Source: JAFAGX01 sp035623335 (lineage in GTDB: Bacteria; Acidobacteriota; Terriglobia; Terriglobales; Acidobacteriaceae). From it: a stretch of 64,000 bases of DNA. The stretch lies in the NCBI GenBank assembly GCA_035623335.1, contig DASPTQ010000320.1, positions 62,001-126,000 of the forward strand. The letters run 5' to 3'. Positions 1 through 8,555 of the stretch are shown here, one piece after another. A program made the position numbers and the translations under genes. The notes beneath the pieces were generated by a model. The model made no database searches, was not told the DNA's origin, and saw only the letters and a list, made by a program, of their open reading frames with translations. How positions within the stretch are numbered: the first letter of the stretch is position 1; every line of letters starts with the position of its first letter.

Positions 1-549
1 GAAGTGATGATTCCACTTACAGCCACGCTGAAAGAGTTGGTGCATCAGGCGGCGATCGTCCGGCGAGTTGCCGACGAAGTCTTTAAGAAAAAAGGGAAGA
101 GCGTCCATTACCTGGTAGGTACCATGATCGAGTTGCCACGCGCCTGCTTGATCGCCGGGGAAATTGCGCAAGAAGCCGAGTTCTTCAGTTTCGGCACGAA
201 TGACCTGACTCAGACCACCTTCGGTTTTTCGAGGGACGACATCAATAAGATCCTGCCCACGTATCTGGCAGAAGGCATTCTCAAGCAGGATCCCTTCGCT
301 GTGCTTGATCGTGAGGGGGTAGGAGAACTGGTGCGAATCGGAATCGAAGGCGGCCGCAAAACCCGCCCCCATCTCGAAGTGGGAATCTGCGGCGAACACG
401 GCGGAGATCCGGCTTCCGTCGAATTTTGCCATCAGGTCGGAATGGACTACGTAGCATGCTCGCCGTTCCGCGTGCTTACGGCGCGTCTGGCCGCAGCACA
501 AGCCGGTGCCAGCGACAAACTGCAGGGCAAGGCGGACAGGACTAAGTAA
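1..549 (+). CDS. ppdK: Pyruvate, phosphate dikinase, C-terminal part (5' end outside window)
   Basis: This is the PEP/pyruvate-binding barrel end of a pyruvate, phosphate dikinase, which interconverts pyruvate + ATP + Pi and PEP + AMP + PPi. The reading frame is open from base 1, so the gene starts outside the window and only about 182 C-terminal residues are visible. Family signatures are the EVMIPL strand at the very start, the GTNDLTQTTFGFSRDD metal/substrate loop, and GICGEHGGDP, which carries the catalytic Cys. The ending VACSPFRVLTARLAAAQA is also typical of the family. The short tail after it is lysine-rich. A hairpin followed by a T-run lies about 150 bases downstream and probably ends the transcript. 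The identification is secure. Nothing can be said about the N-terminal nucleotide-binding or phosphohistidine domains. Confidence 0.95.
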   Translation, partial: EVMIPLTATLKELVHQAAIVRRVADEVFKKKGKSVHYLVGTMIELPRACLIAGEIAQEAEFFSFGTNDLTQTTFGFSRDDINKILPTYLAEGILKQDPFAVLDREGVGELVRIGIEGGRKTRPHLEVGICGEHGGDPASVEFCHQVGMDYVACSPFRVLTARLAAAQAGASDKLQGKADRTK

Positions 550-694
550 AGACGACGATCGCCAGGGCTTGCCGTGGGGATTTGGCGCGGCGTGACCCTA
601 GGGCGAGGGCGCAAACTCTTACAGTAAGCCTGTGGCCTTCTTCCGATCGACTGCCGCTTTGAGAAACCGCTGAGCCGTTAAGAATCGCTGTTCG

Positions 695-720
695 CTAGGT
701 CTCTCCCTAGTATGTTTTTT
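695..720 (+). terminator. Probable intrinsic terminator downstream of ppdK
   Basis: CTAGG (695-699) and CCTAG (706-710) form a 5-bp stem, extendable on one side, with a six-base pyrimidine loop. It is followed by TATGTTTTTT. The T-run lies on the plus strand, so it would terminate ppdK transcription. The short stem makes it a moderate candidate. Confidence 0.5.
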
Positions 721-785
721 GCGACCAAGCGAAGCTCGTGATAAGACGATTCAGTGGATCCGACTAGGTGGTATTCGAAAAAGTG

Positions 786-1379
786 CTAATGTACTTTCTG
801 CAGACGAGCGATCAACTTTTGAGCTAGATTCTCTTCTGACTCTGACCAGAGAAGCCGTGCAGCTGCGCCGGAATTCTTTTCTGCCCGGGCAGTGAAATCC
901 ACGAGTTTCTGGATGTTGGCGCGCACTCGCGATTCCGCCTCACCCGTCAACTCCATTGCTTCTTGGAGAAAAGGGGAATCAAGACCAAAGTCAACCCGGA
1001 TGTGGCCATCCTGTTCGTAAGCCCTCTCTTCAAACTCCTCACCATGCACGGCAAAGCTTACGGGTGCAGGTTTCAAGACCCATTGATTTTGGTTTTGATC
1101 GAGGACCCACAGATCCCAAGCTGCCTCGAAGAGGTAGGCGTAATCTTCGTGCAGCAGGTCGGACGCGACGAGCACCGCTTCCTCCGGGCGGATTCCAGGG
1201 TTGAAGCGGCGTTCGAGGACGGTGGCCTCATTCCAGGAAACAGGATGCAGCGCGACGTATGTGATCCCGGGTTGCTGGACCGAAAACGCGAAGGCGCGCA
1301 AAAGCGACAGGGCCCGCGGCAGCATATCGTCCAACTCGAAAGTTGGATACCAGAGACTTAGGTATAAGGGATCCGGCAC
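786..1379 (-). CDS. Hypothetical protein, 197 aa
   Basis: I do not recognise this family. The product is soluble and acidic, with no signal peptide or membrane segment. It is rich in aromatic residues in the first 110 residues (YLSLWYPTFEL near the start; WDLWVLDQNQNQW near 90-100), followed by a helical C-terminal third. The start is a GTG at 1377-1379 preceded by GGAG at a good distance (TTGGAG, then 6 bases). It stands alone between the ppdK terminator and the tRNA gene, converging on ppdK. The clear ribosome site, a 197-codon open frame and protein-like composition support a real gene. Two overlapping plus-strand frames are shorter and lack a ribosome site. Confidence 0.7.
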   Translation of the reverse strand: MPDPLYLSLWYPTFELDDMLPRALSLLRAFAFSVQQPGITYVALHPVSWNEATVLERRFNPGIRPEEAVLVASDLLHEDYAYLFEAAWDLWVLDQNQNQWVLKPAPVSFAVHGEEFEERAYEQDGHIRVDFGLDSPFLQEAMELTGEAESRVRANIQKLVDFTARAEKNSGAAARLLWSESEENLAQKLIARLQKVH

Positions 1380-1561
1380 ACTATCTCCAATTACCTAATA
1401 ATTTGATTCCAAGACAATTGCAAATGATTCGTGGTGTCACAGGATCCGCGGGTTCTCGTTGGCGGCAATTGATCTGAATGGGCGCACCCCGCGCGGTTCG
1501 ACTTTGACAGTGCTGGGAGGCACTGCTACGATCAGTTTGGCTACCGGCTCCCGCCTCACTC

Positions 1562-1639
1562 GTCCCCGTCGTCTAGCCCGGCCTAGGACATCGCCCTTTC
1601 ACGGCGGTAACACGGGTTCAAATCCCGTCGGGGACGCCA
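1562..1639 (+). tRNA. tRNA-Glu (anticodon UUC)
   Basis: A 7-bp acceptor stem is formed by GTCCCCG (1562-1568) and CGGGGAC (1629-1635). The anticodon stem TCGCC/GGCGG (1591-1595 and 1603-1607) encloses the loop CTTTCAC with anticodon TTC at 1598-1600. The T-arm reads CGGGTTCAAATCCCG. A G discriminator at 1636 is followed by an encoded CCA (1637-1639). All parts fit tRNA-Glu. A toxin-antitoxin pair begins only about 130 bases downstream, in keeping with tRNA 3' ends being common integration points. Confidence 0.95.
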
Positions 1640-1724
1640 AAGGACTTCAAACCTCCGTCGAACCACCCAATGGTCCCCTTTTGTTCAGTTGGCTTTTATT
1701 AGGGCTGGACATGTGACCCGGCAT

Positions 1725-1748
1725 GGCATATGCTTAGGCATATGCTTA
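1725..1748 (+). promoter_or_regulatory. Tandem 12-bp repeat, probable antitoxin operator
   Basis: Two perfect direct copies of GGCATATGCTTA (1725-1736 and 1737-1748) lie just upstream of the ribosome site of the antitoxin gene. Each copy contains the palindrome GCATATGC. Short palindromes spaced about one helical turn apart in front of an AbrB-fold antitoxin are the expected form of an autoregulatory operator. Binding is inferred. Confidence 0.5.
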
Positions 1749-1769
1749 GTGGGCGAGTTGAGGAGAGCC

Positions 1770-2003
1770 ATGAGCTTTGAACGCCACGTCAGGCTCTTTA
1801 AGAACGGCAGAAATCAAGCAGTCCGGATCCCGCGCGAGTTCGAGTTCAGGGGAGACGAAGCCATCATGCGAAAGGAAGGCGATCGCCTGATCATCGAGCC
1901 GGCTGCACCAAAGTCTCTGCTCGCTGTGCTCGCGACGCTGAAGCCTTTGGACGAGGATTTTCCACCTATTCGTGATTTACCTCCCGACCGGGTCGATCTC
2001 TGA
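1770..2003 (+). CDS. vapB: Antitoxin of a VapBC-type module (AbrB/MazE-like fold)
   Basis: A 77-residue protein of the VapB/VagC type. The N-terminus (RHVRLFKNGRNQAVRIPREF) is the swapped-hairpin AbrB DNA-binding domain: hydrophobic strand, KNGRNQAVRIP turn, then EAIMRKEGDRLIIEPA. The acidic, Pro-rich C-terminus (residues 55-77) would wrap around the toxin. The start ATG at 1770 was chosen because AGGAGAG sits 3-9 bases upstream; the frame is open further back but without a ribosome site. The stop overlaps the toxin start (TGATG), so the two are translationally coupled. A tandem palindromic repeat lies directly upstream. By family knowledge it neutralises the toxin and represses its own promoter together with it. 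Confidence 0.88.
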   Translation: MSFERHVRLFKNGRNQAVRIPREFEFRGDEAIMRKEGDRLIIEPAAPKSLLAVLATLKPLDEDFPPIRDLPPDRVDL

Positions 2004-2407
2004 TGCGCTATCTTTTAGATACCAACGTAGTCTCCGACCTTGTTCGCAACCCGCAAGGCAAAGTGGCAGAGCGCATTCGCAAGCTTGGTGAGGCGCGAGT
2101 TTGCACCAGCATCATCGTTGCTGCTGAATTGCGTTACGGAGCAGCAAAAAAGGGTTCACCGCGGCTTATGTCCCAACTGGATGCTGTGTTAGCAGTTCTC
2201 GAAGTCTTGCCTTTCGAGGCGCCGGCCGACGCCCAATACGGAGCACTGCGTTCGTTATTAGAGCGAGCCGGCAAGCCGATCGGCGCGAATGACCTGCTCA
2301 TCGCCGCTCAGGCACTTGTACTTGGTCACACGATCGTAACTGACAACGAACGTGAGTTTGCTGGCGTCCGCGGCCTTCGGCTCGAGAACTGGCTGCGCAA
2401 AAACTAG
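2003..2407 (+). CDS. vapC: PIN-domain ribonuclease toxin (VapC)
   Basis: A 134-residue PIN-domain toxin whose usual role is Mg-dependent cleavage of RNA, often tRNA or rRNA. The four acidic active-site residues are visible: D6 in YLLDTNVVSDL, E42 in AAELRYGA, D97 in GANDLLIAA and D114 in IVTDN. Length is standard for VapC. Its ATG overlaps the antitoxin stop codon by one base. The module appears intact. Location just downstream of tRNA-Glu suggests arrival by horizontal transfer, but I see no integrase or att repeat to prove it. Confidence 0.92.
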   Translation: MRYLLDTNVVSDLVRNPQGKVAERIRKLGEARVCTSIIVAAELRYGAAKKGSPRLMSQLDAVLAVLEVLPFEAPADAQYGALRSLLERAGKPIGANDLLIAAQALVLGHTIVTDNEREFAGVRGLRLENWLRKN

Positions 2408-2564
2408 GGCGGAGGCGCCGACCGCTTGCATACGGTCATCGGTGGTCGCTTTTAAGCTGGTGTGACGAAGGAGTTCCTGCACAATCTTTTACTCGGAAAC
2501 TTGTGGCATCGCCTGTTCCCGACAGTTGACGGGCTCGCGATAATGGAGAGCAGAGGCGACCAGT

Positions 2565-3005
2565 ATGAAATGGCCTGCGAAAGGCAAGATGCCCGCGAAA
2601 GATTCGCGTAGTATGTCTTCGACTATCCGCCTCGGACATTTTCTGGCCTTGCTAGTGCTCCTGTCTGGGTGCAACAGCCTAAATCCGCTGTGTGGAAGTG
2701 CACGTCCGGTACCTGAGCTCAGTTCCGTATCTCCGACGACGATTGCATTTTCAACACTGCCAGCAACGTTCTCTCTGATCCTGACAGGTAGCCAGTTCGA
2801 TTCTTCCTCGGTCGTTGTGTTCAACGGCACCAGGGTGCCCACTACGGTGAACAGCAAGTCACAACTGACAGCTACCGTTACATCCTCTCTGATTGCGGGT
2901 CCCGGGAACTATAACGTTCAAGTGCAAACTCCTGCAGGGAATTCCGCTGACTTCGGCTGCTCAAGTGGTGGCAAGAGTGCGACCCTGACACTAACTGTCA
3001 CATAA
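2565..3005 (+). CDS. Lipoprotein with a single IPT/TIG domain
   Basis: The 146-residue product has a type II signal peptide: basic n-region, hydrophobic stretch FLALLVLLSGC, lipobox LSGC with C36 as the lipidated residue. The mature part (about 50-146) is one IPT/TIG immunoglobulin-like domain, as shown by PELSSVSPTTIAFSTLP, then LILTGSQFDSSSVVVFNG, then LTATVTSSLIAGPGNYNVQV. The start at 2565 has AGAGG eight bases upstream; an internal ATG at 2613 would give a shorter signal peptide but has no ribosome site. Such isolated TIG lipoproteins are common on acidobacterial surfaces. The exact ligand is unknown. It is not obviously linked to its neighbours. Confidence 0.75.
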   Translation: MKWPAKGKMPAKDSRSMSSTIRLGHFLALLVLLSGCNSLNPLCGSARPVPELSSVSPTTIAFSTLPATFSLILTGSQFDSSSVVVFNGTRVPTTVNSKSQLTATVTSSLIAGPGNYNVQVQTPAGNSADFGCSSGGKSATLTLTVT

Positions 3006-3161
3006 AATTTGGCGGGGTCCCACGGGACCAGAAACATCCGTCTCAGTAAACTGGTGAAACATCCTTTTGGAAGGTCCTCCAATATTGAAGTTGAATATGA
3101 ACCGCCTGTCATGTCTGAAAGAACATGTTTTCCGAACCGATAATTGTGGCAAGCTGGAGAT

Positions 3162-3419
3162 ATGGCAAAGGCTTACAGAACTGATGTGCTCGGCAAGAAG
3201 AAATTTCAACAGGAAATCCAGCAGCGCAGGAATGCTCTCAAGCCCGAGCGTGTGCCGTGCCCGTTATCTGGTTGCGAGTGTACCTATGAGATGTACGGCT
3301 CCGGACCCGCAACCCTAGCGGACCACGTAGCGATCCTCCAAAACCGTGTCAGGGGCGAACATCCCGATCACACCAGCGAGGTGCTAGCCGTGAATGAATT
3401 TCGAAAAGTCTCGAGATGA
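3162..3419 (+). CDS. Small Cys/His protein, possible zinc finger, 85 aa
   Basis: I do not recognise this protein. It begins with a basic helical region (MAKAYRTDVLGKKKFQQEI, then QQRRNALKPER) followed by CPLSGCECTYEM and, further on, LADHVAILQNRVRGEHPDH. The spacing of the Cys residues (C-x4-C-x-C) and downstream His residues (DH-x13-H-x2-H) could bind one zinc ion, like a degenerate C2H2 finger. The ATG at 3162 has GGAG six bases upstream. It sits alone between the TIG lipoprotein and the alpha-galactosidase. The coding call rests on the ribosome site and the motif, so it is moderate. Confidence 0.5.
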   Translation: MAKAYRTDVLGKKKFQQEIQQRRNALKPERVPCPLSGCECTYEMYGSGPATLADHVAILQNRVRGEHPDHTSEVLAVNEFRKVSR

Positions 3420-3671
3420 ACGTGTGAACAATGTGCTGGCGAATCGTCGCTGAACTCGGATACATGTTGTTACATCTCTATATCACTCAAGATGCCGCTC
3501 ACGAACGAAGAAACAGCGCAAACGTGTGCAAATGCCCCGATATCAACAATTAATCTGAAACTCCAGTATTGATCACATCATGTCTGGACTGATATGGGTC
3601 TGAACGACGATCCTGTGAGGATATGAGCGACGGTTCAGCTGCTGGCACTGGGCGTCAGCAATTCGAGTGGT

Positions 3672-5033
3672 TTAAAGTCCCCTGACGCGGTACAGGACGA
3701 CCCCATGCGATGGAACAACAGCACTGATGGTGCTGCTTGTTTTCTTCGTCTCGCCGGTCCACAGGTCGTGTAAGGAATAGCCGCTTTCGTTTTCGGGGAG
3801 GTCTACGGTGGATGTTGGAACGGAGACTACCTCTGCCTTCCCGCCGGTGTTGAACAAACCGACGATCGCGTCTCCGTTCGAATCCCTCTTGGCGAACACC
3901 TGCTGGTTGCCGGTATTGAGCACCCTTTTCGCGGCGATCGAATCCTGGTCGACAGCAAGAACTGCGGAGTTCTCCAGGTATTTCTGCAGATCCGTTGGGT
4001 CGAGCTGAGTGAGATCAACGCCGAGGATGAGGGGTGCCGCTCCAAGGGCCCACAGGCTGATCTGAGTCTGGCGCTCGACCGGAGTCAGCCCGTCGTTGCT
4101 GCCATTTCCTATCTCGATGGAGTCATAGTCATTGAAACCGCCTGGACCAGCGTAAGGCTGCCATTCCGCCACGTAGTTGAAGCGTTTAGCAACGTCGGCC
4201 CAGCTGGTCAGCGGAAAGCTGCTACCGCCCTTCTCGCAGCGATAGCATTCGACGTCGGGCGCGAATTCCCACTGATTCGCATACTTCATCAATGTCGGAG
4301 CGATAGCGCTTGTAAAGTTTCCCTGCGTGACGTCCAAGACCATGGGCCGCCCGCTTTGCCGTATAGCATTCGACCATGCCTTAACGTCAGGGGCGTTGCT
4401 GTTTTTCATGCCGTCAATTTTGATGTAATCAACACCCCACGCCGCGAGCATATCTACCCATGAATTCGTATACTCCTGCGCTCCGGGCTTGTTGTAGTCA
4501 ATGCGGACCATGCCCTTGCAGTTGTAGTTGTTCTCTTCTACGGACGCGTCCGCAATCTGGGCAGCCGTGTAGGATGTGCCCTTAATCGGCGTGTTCCGGC
4601 TGACAGCCTGCCTGGAAATACCCGGGGTAACATAGGTTCCGAATTTCATCCCGAGACTGTGGATGTAATCAGCGACTACCTTGATGCCATCGGTATCCCC
4701 TTGGGCCGGGAATCTTGATGAATCTGTCACCCAGCGGCCATAAGGGTCGACGATCGGACCCTGCGGTCCCGGACACTGATACCAAAAGTCGTCGAGGTTT
4801 ACGTATTCGTAACCGATTTTCTGCAATCCGGAATTACGCAGGGCAAGCGCCTGACCTTTCATTTGGGCTGCCGTCGGATGCTTGCGGAGGAAACTCCAGC
4901 TACTCCAGCCGAGAACGGGCGTGCGCTCGAGACCATTATCCTCTGCGCTGGCGTTCTGCAGGGCCCCGCCCGCCAACATCGCGATCACCAGTGCTGCCGT
5001 TGAGCTGTATGTCCATTTCCTCAAAAAAATCAT
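3672..5033 (-). CDS. Secreted alpha-galactosidase, glycoside hydrolase family 27
   Basis: A 453-residue retaining glycosidase that releases terminal alpha-galactosyl residues. Residues 1-30 form a Sec signal peptide (hydrophobic ALVIAMLAGGAL, cleavage after NASA). The GH27 barrel starts with TPVLGWSSWSFLRKHPT and GYEYVNLDDFWYQ, typical substrate-binding strands. The nucleophile is D207 in VDYIKIDGMKN; the general acid region is PGGFNDYDSIEIGNG. ISLWALGAAPLILGVDL is another family signature. The last ~80 residues form the C-terminal beta-sandwich. The start ATG at 5031-5033 gives the signal peptide directly. It is monocistronic. GH27 members can also be alpha-N-acetylgalactosaminidases or isomaltodextranases, so the substrate is inferred. 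Confidence 0.92.
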   Translation of the reverse strand: MIFLRKWTYSSTAALVIAMLAGGALQNASAEDNGLERTPVLGWSSWSFLRKHPTAAQMKGQALALRNSGLQKIGYEYVNLDDFWYQCPGPQGPIVDPYGRWVTDSSRFPAQGDTDGIKVVADYIHSLGMKFGTYVTPGISRQAVSRNTPIKGTSYTAAQIADASVEENNYNCKGMVRIDYNKPGAQEYTNSWVDMLAAWGVDYIKIDGMKNSNAPDVKAWSNAIRQSGRPMVLDVTQGNFTSAIAPTLMKYANQWEFAPDVECYRCEKGGSSFPLTSWADVAKRFNYVAEWQPYAGPGGFNDYDSIEIGNGSNDGLTPVERQTQISLWALGAAPLILGVDLTQLDPTDLQKYLENSAVLAVDQDSIAAKRVLNTGNQQVFAKRDSNGDAIVGLFNTGGKAEVVSVPTSTVDLPENESGYSLHDLWTGETKKTSSTISAVVPSHGVVLYRVRGL

Positions 5034-5927
5034 CCGTTTTCTCTATCATAAGCGGGGTGATAAAAACAATTACGCATGTGCAAGCGGTGCACATACTTGT
5101 ATTCGTGATTGCTCCTGCGGTTGCGTAGCATACTGGTCAATTGACGATATATCTTAGTGTCCTATCGACAAGCGCGTCGGCGCCGAGCGCTCTCGGTTGA
5201 TCCGACTGTTTCCCGCCATATCGCTCATCCTATGATGAGGATGTCAAGAAAACATTCTTCTCCCTGCCCTCCAGGGATGCTGGAGTGCGGTGACTTACAT
5301 CCACCCCCCAGTCTCCCTTCTTAGAGGGGTTATTGATTTGGCCGCTTTGGATCGCCGCGTATTTCAGTGGCGATGCCAACCCGAGTTGCGAGCCCCGTTC
5401 CGACGGCTTCATGCCATGTTGGCGCTGGACGCTATTCGATTCCCGAAGCTACGCAAGCGAAACGTTGGCTTAGGGGCCAACCGTCATCCTATGTGAGACT
5501 CGAGGCCTATCGCTTTGTTGGGTTGTGCGAAGGGGCATAGGATTGACGCGGAGACTCGGTGCCAAACGGCTGCTTGCGTTTTCAGTAGTTCTGCGTCGAA
5601 GCGTCCTCCCATCTTCCAAAGTGCCAAAGTTATGGCTGCGATCTTACGGGCCGGCGTCAGGCGAGCCATCTCCGGCTTCACCCCTTTGTCCAGCAGGGCT
5701 ACGTAGAAATCACGGAATGGCCCCACACAGCTGGCCCTGGTGGCCGCTCAGTCCCCTGTTTCTGGTTCATCGTGATCAGTTCCTCTGCCATGGGCCATGG
5801 TCGCCCCGGACATTAGGAACTTCTACTTGGCCCAATTAGGAACTTCTCACTTGGTTGCGACACAAACTCTCCAAACTCTCTGCCTTCATTGACTTGGCAC
5901 ATCTATCCACGTAAGATTCCAGATTCC
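5034..5927. other. 890-bp non-coding stretch with a transposase scrap
   Basis: No intact gene is visible. The right part of the stretch between the alpha-galactosidase and the kinase carries an IS110-type transposase fragment (5568-5726, annotated separately). The segment just upstream of the galactosidase (5034-5160) is AT-richer and should hold its promoter. Short open frames at 5230-5500 show no recognisable protein features. Confidence 0.5.
5568..5726 (-). pseudogene. C-terminal remnant of an IS110-family transposase
   Basis: The minus-strand frame reads FYVALLDKGVKPEMARLT, then PARKIAAITLALWKMG, GRFDAELLKTQAA. This matches the conserved end of IS110-family (RuvC-like DEDD) transposases, where a GMKPEMARLTLARKIA-type segment precedes a short C-terminal tail. 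Nothing upstream in this frame resembles the catalytic domains, so only about 53 residues remain. No flanking inverted or direct repeats are visible. It marks an old insertion between the alpha-galactosidase and the kinase genes. Recognition is from memory of the family and could be tested by a protein search. Confidence 0.5.
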
Positions 5928-8555
5928 ATGCTCGGCCAGACCATTTCTCACTACCGGATCGTCGAAAAGCTTGGCGGTGGCGGAATGGGCGTAGTTTATA
6001 AGGCCGAAGATACCCGCCTGGGCCGTTTCGTCGCATTGAAATTCCTTCCGCACGACTTGGCTCAGGATCCTCAGGCCCTGGAACGGTTTCGTCGCGAAGC
6101 CAAAGCCACCTCGGCGTTGAACCATCCCCATATCTGCACTATTTATGACATCGGCGAAGAGGACGGCCAGGCGTTCATCGCCATGGAGCTCCTGGAAGGG
6201 ATGACTCTGAAAGAGCGTATCTCGGGGCGCCCACTCGATACGCAGATGATTCTGGCTATCAGCGTCGAGATTGCTGATGCGTTGGACGCGGCCCACAGTA
6301 AGGGAATCATTCATCGCGACATAAAGCCAGCGAATATCTTCTTCACTAAACGCGGTCAATCCAAGCTGCTGGATTTCGGCCTGGCAAAGCTGGCATCTGA
6401 ATACAGCGAGCACACGGCGACCAACGCCACACCGCACGCGGTAATGACCAGCCCTGGCTCAACGGTTGGCACTGTTTCTTATATGTCTCCGGAACAGGTG
6501 CGTGCCGAGGAACTGGATGCCCGCTCGGACCTGTTCTCGTTCGGCGCGGTGATGTACGAGATGGCAACAGGACATCTGGCTTTTCAAGGGAGCAGCAGCG
6601 GCGTCGTCTTTGAGGCCATTCTGAACCGGATGCCTGCGTCGATTTCAAGTGTGAATCCCGCGATCCCGGCAAAGCTCGAGGAGCTTATTTCCAAATCTCT
6701 GGAGAAGGACTGTGATTTGCGCTATCAGACTGCCGGGGAAATACGTGGGGATTTGAAGCGTATTAAGCGGGATTTGGACACCTCACGAGTGCGCGCGTCG
6801 AGCGCTGTGAACATACCCACTTTTGCCCCGCCGATTCCGGCGGCCGCGGCGCGAACCGACAAAGTCGGGGAGTCGCGTAGGTTCCCCTGGTGGGTTGCGC
6901 CTATAGTGGGAATTGTCACGCTGCTAACTGGGCTGGCCATTGGGAAGTTCCTTCTGGCAAGGCCAAGCCAGGCTTCTCTTCCCATTTATCATCCCCTCAG
7001 CTTCCGCCGTGGCATCGTGCATGCCGCGAGGTTTGCCCCAGATGGTAAGACGATCATTTACAGCGCTGCATGGGAAGGAAAACCACTGCAGCTATTCACC
7101 ACCCGTCCGGAAAGCCCGGAGTCTCACGAGTTGGAACCGGCAGGAGCTGACGTTCTAGCTGTGTCCTCGGCAGGGGAAATGGCGCTGTCACTAGCAAGCC
7201 ACCCGGTCGCACAATTCCTTTATTCGGGGACGCTCGCGCGTGTGCCATTAGTCGGTGGGGCGCCGCGCGAGGTCATGGAGAATGTCGAATTTGCCGATTG
7301 GTCGCCTGATGGCGACACGCTAGCGATTGTGCGGCAGGAGCAAGGACGCCACCGCCTGGAATTTCCCCCGGGCAAGGTGCTCTATCAGGCGGACGGATGG
7401 GTTGGGCACATTCGTATTTCGCCCAAGGCAGATACCGTTGCATTTATCGATCACCCGCAGCTCGGTGATGATGGCGGGGCTGTCGCCGTTGTTGATATGT
7501 CTGCGAAAAAGACGACCCTCTGCACCGGCTGGGACAGTATCCAAGGCATAGCGTGGTCGCCGGGCGGGGATGAGATCTGGTTTAGTGCGACGCGCACCGG
7601 CGGAGATCGAAGTTTGTATGCCGTCAACCTATCGGGAACGGTCCGACTGCTGGCACGCGTTCCTGGCGAGCTGACCTTGCTCGACGTTCGCCGAGACGGC
7701 AACGTGCTGCTGACTCGGGGCAACGACCGAGCGGGACTGATCGGTTTGGCTCCGAACGAGACCAAAGAGCGCGACTTGTCTTGGCTGGATTGGTCTGTAC
7801 CAGGGGACTTATCAGCTGACGGCCGAACCGTTCTTTTTGGCGAAACTGGAGAGGGTGGAGGCCCCAAATATGCGGTCTACCTCCGCAAAACCGATGGTTC
7901 GCCGGCTATTCGTCTCAGTGAAGGGATAGGGTTGGGGCTCTCGCCCGACGGAAAATGGGCCCTCACCAGACCTAACACCGTCCCTGCACCGCTAATGCTG
8001 CAACCTACCGGAGTTGGAGAAGCGAGCCCACTCTCCCACGATTCCATCAATCACCTCTGGGCGCGATGGCTTCCTGATGGGAAACATATAGTGTTCTCGG
8101 GCAATGAGCCCGGGCACGGGTTTCGTTTTTACTTGGAGTCGCCGGAAGAAGGCAAGCCACGTCCTATCAGCCCGGAAGGCGTGAACCCATCGGTAGTGAT
8201 TTCCCCCAAAGGCGACTTAGTTGCCAGTGTGGGTCCCGATCATAAAACTTACCTCTATCCCGTACACGGGGGCGAAGCCATGTTAGTCCCCGTGACACAA
8301 ACAGATGAGGTGCCGACTGGCTGGTCAGCAGACGGCCGCTCGGTTTACGTTTTCCGTTTTGGAGAGATACCCGCCAAGGTGTTTCAGGTCGAGCTGTCCA
8401 CCGGGAAAAGGAAGTTATGGAAAGAACTGGTACCGGCCGACGCGGCGGGAATTGACACCATCCGAGGCATAACCCTCACGCCTGACGCTAAGGCGTATGT
8501 GTACGGCTATATCCGGACCTTGTCTGACCTTTATCTTGTCGAAGGTTTAAAGTAG
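5928..8555 (+). CDS. Membrane Ser/Thr protein kinase with TolB-like beta-propeller sensor
   Basis: An 875-residue kinase of the bacterial PknB type. Residues 1-280 form the catalytic domain: glycine loop LGGGGMGVVYKAE (about 15-27), K38 in FVALKF, catalytic D131 in HRDIKPAN, metal-binding D149 in DFGLAK, and the activation segment ending GTVSYMSPEQVRAEELD. A single transmembrane helix lies near 321-343 (WVAPIVGIVTLLTGLAIG). The remaining 520 residues repeat WSPDG / SADGR / SPKGD motifs of a TolB/WD40-like propeller that would sit outside the membrane. The start ATG at 5928 gives the standard kinase N-terminus; an upstream TTG at 5889 adds 13 non-conserved residues. This kinase-propeller layout is common in Acidobacteriota. 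Its signal and targets are unknown. Confidence 0.92.
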   Translation: MLGQTISHYRIVEKLGGGGMGVVYKAEDTRLGRFVALKFLPHDLAQDPQALERFRREAKATSALNHPHICTIYDIGEEDGQAFIAMELLEGMTLKERISGRPLDTQMILAISVEIADALDAAHSKGIIHRDIKPANIFFTKRGQSKLLDFGLAKLASEYSEHTATNATPHAVMTSPGSTVGTVSYMSPEQVRAEELDARSDLFSFGAVMYEMATGHLAFQGSSSGVVFEAILNRMPASISSVNPAIPAKLEELISKSLEKDCDLRYQTAGEIRGDLKRIKRDLDTSRVRASSAVNIPTFAPPIPAAAARTDKVGESRRFPWWVAPIVGIVTLLTGLAIGKFLLARPSQASLPIYHPLSFRRGIVHAARFAPDGKTIIYSAAWEGKPLQLFTTRPESPESHELEPAGADVLAVSSAGEMALSLASHPVAQFLYSGTLARVPLVGGAPREVMENVEFADWSPDGDTLAIVRQEQGRHRLEFPPGKVLYQADGWVGHIRISPKADTVAFIDHPQLGDDGGAVAVVDMSAKKTTLCTGWDSIQGIAWSPGGDEIWFSATRTGGDRSLYAVNLSGTVRLLARVPGELTLLDVRRDGNVLLTRGNDRAGLIGLAPNETKERDLSWLDWSVPGDLSADGRTVLFGETGEGGGPKYAVYLRKTDGSPAIRLSEGIGLGLSPDGKWALTRPNTVPAPLMLQPTGVGEASPLSHDSINHLWARWLPDGKHIVFSGNEPGHGFRFYLESPEEGKPRPISPEGVNPSVVISPKGDLVASVGPDHKTYLYPVHGGEAMLVPVTQTDEVPTGWSADGRSVYVFRFGEIPAKVFQVELSTGKRKLWKELVPADAAGIDTIRGITLTPDAKAYVYGYIRTLSDLYLVEGLK

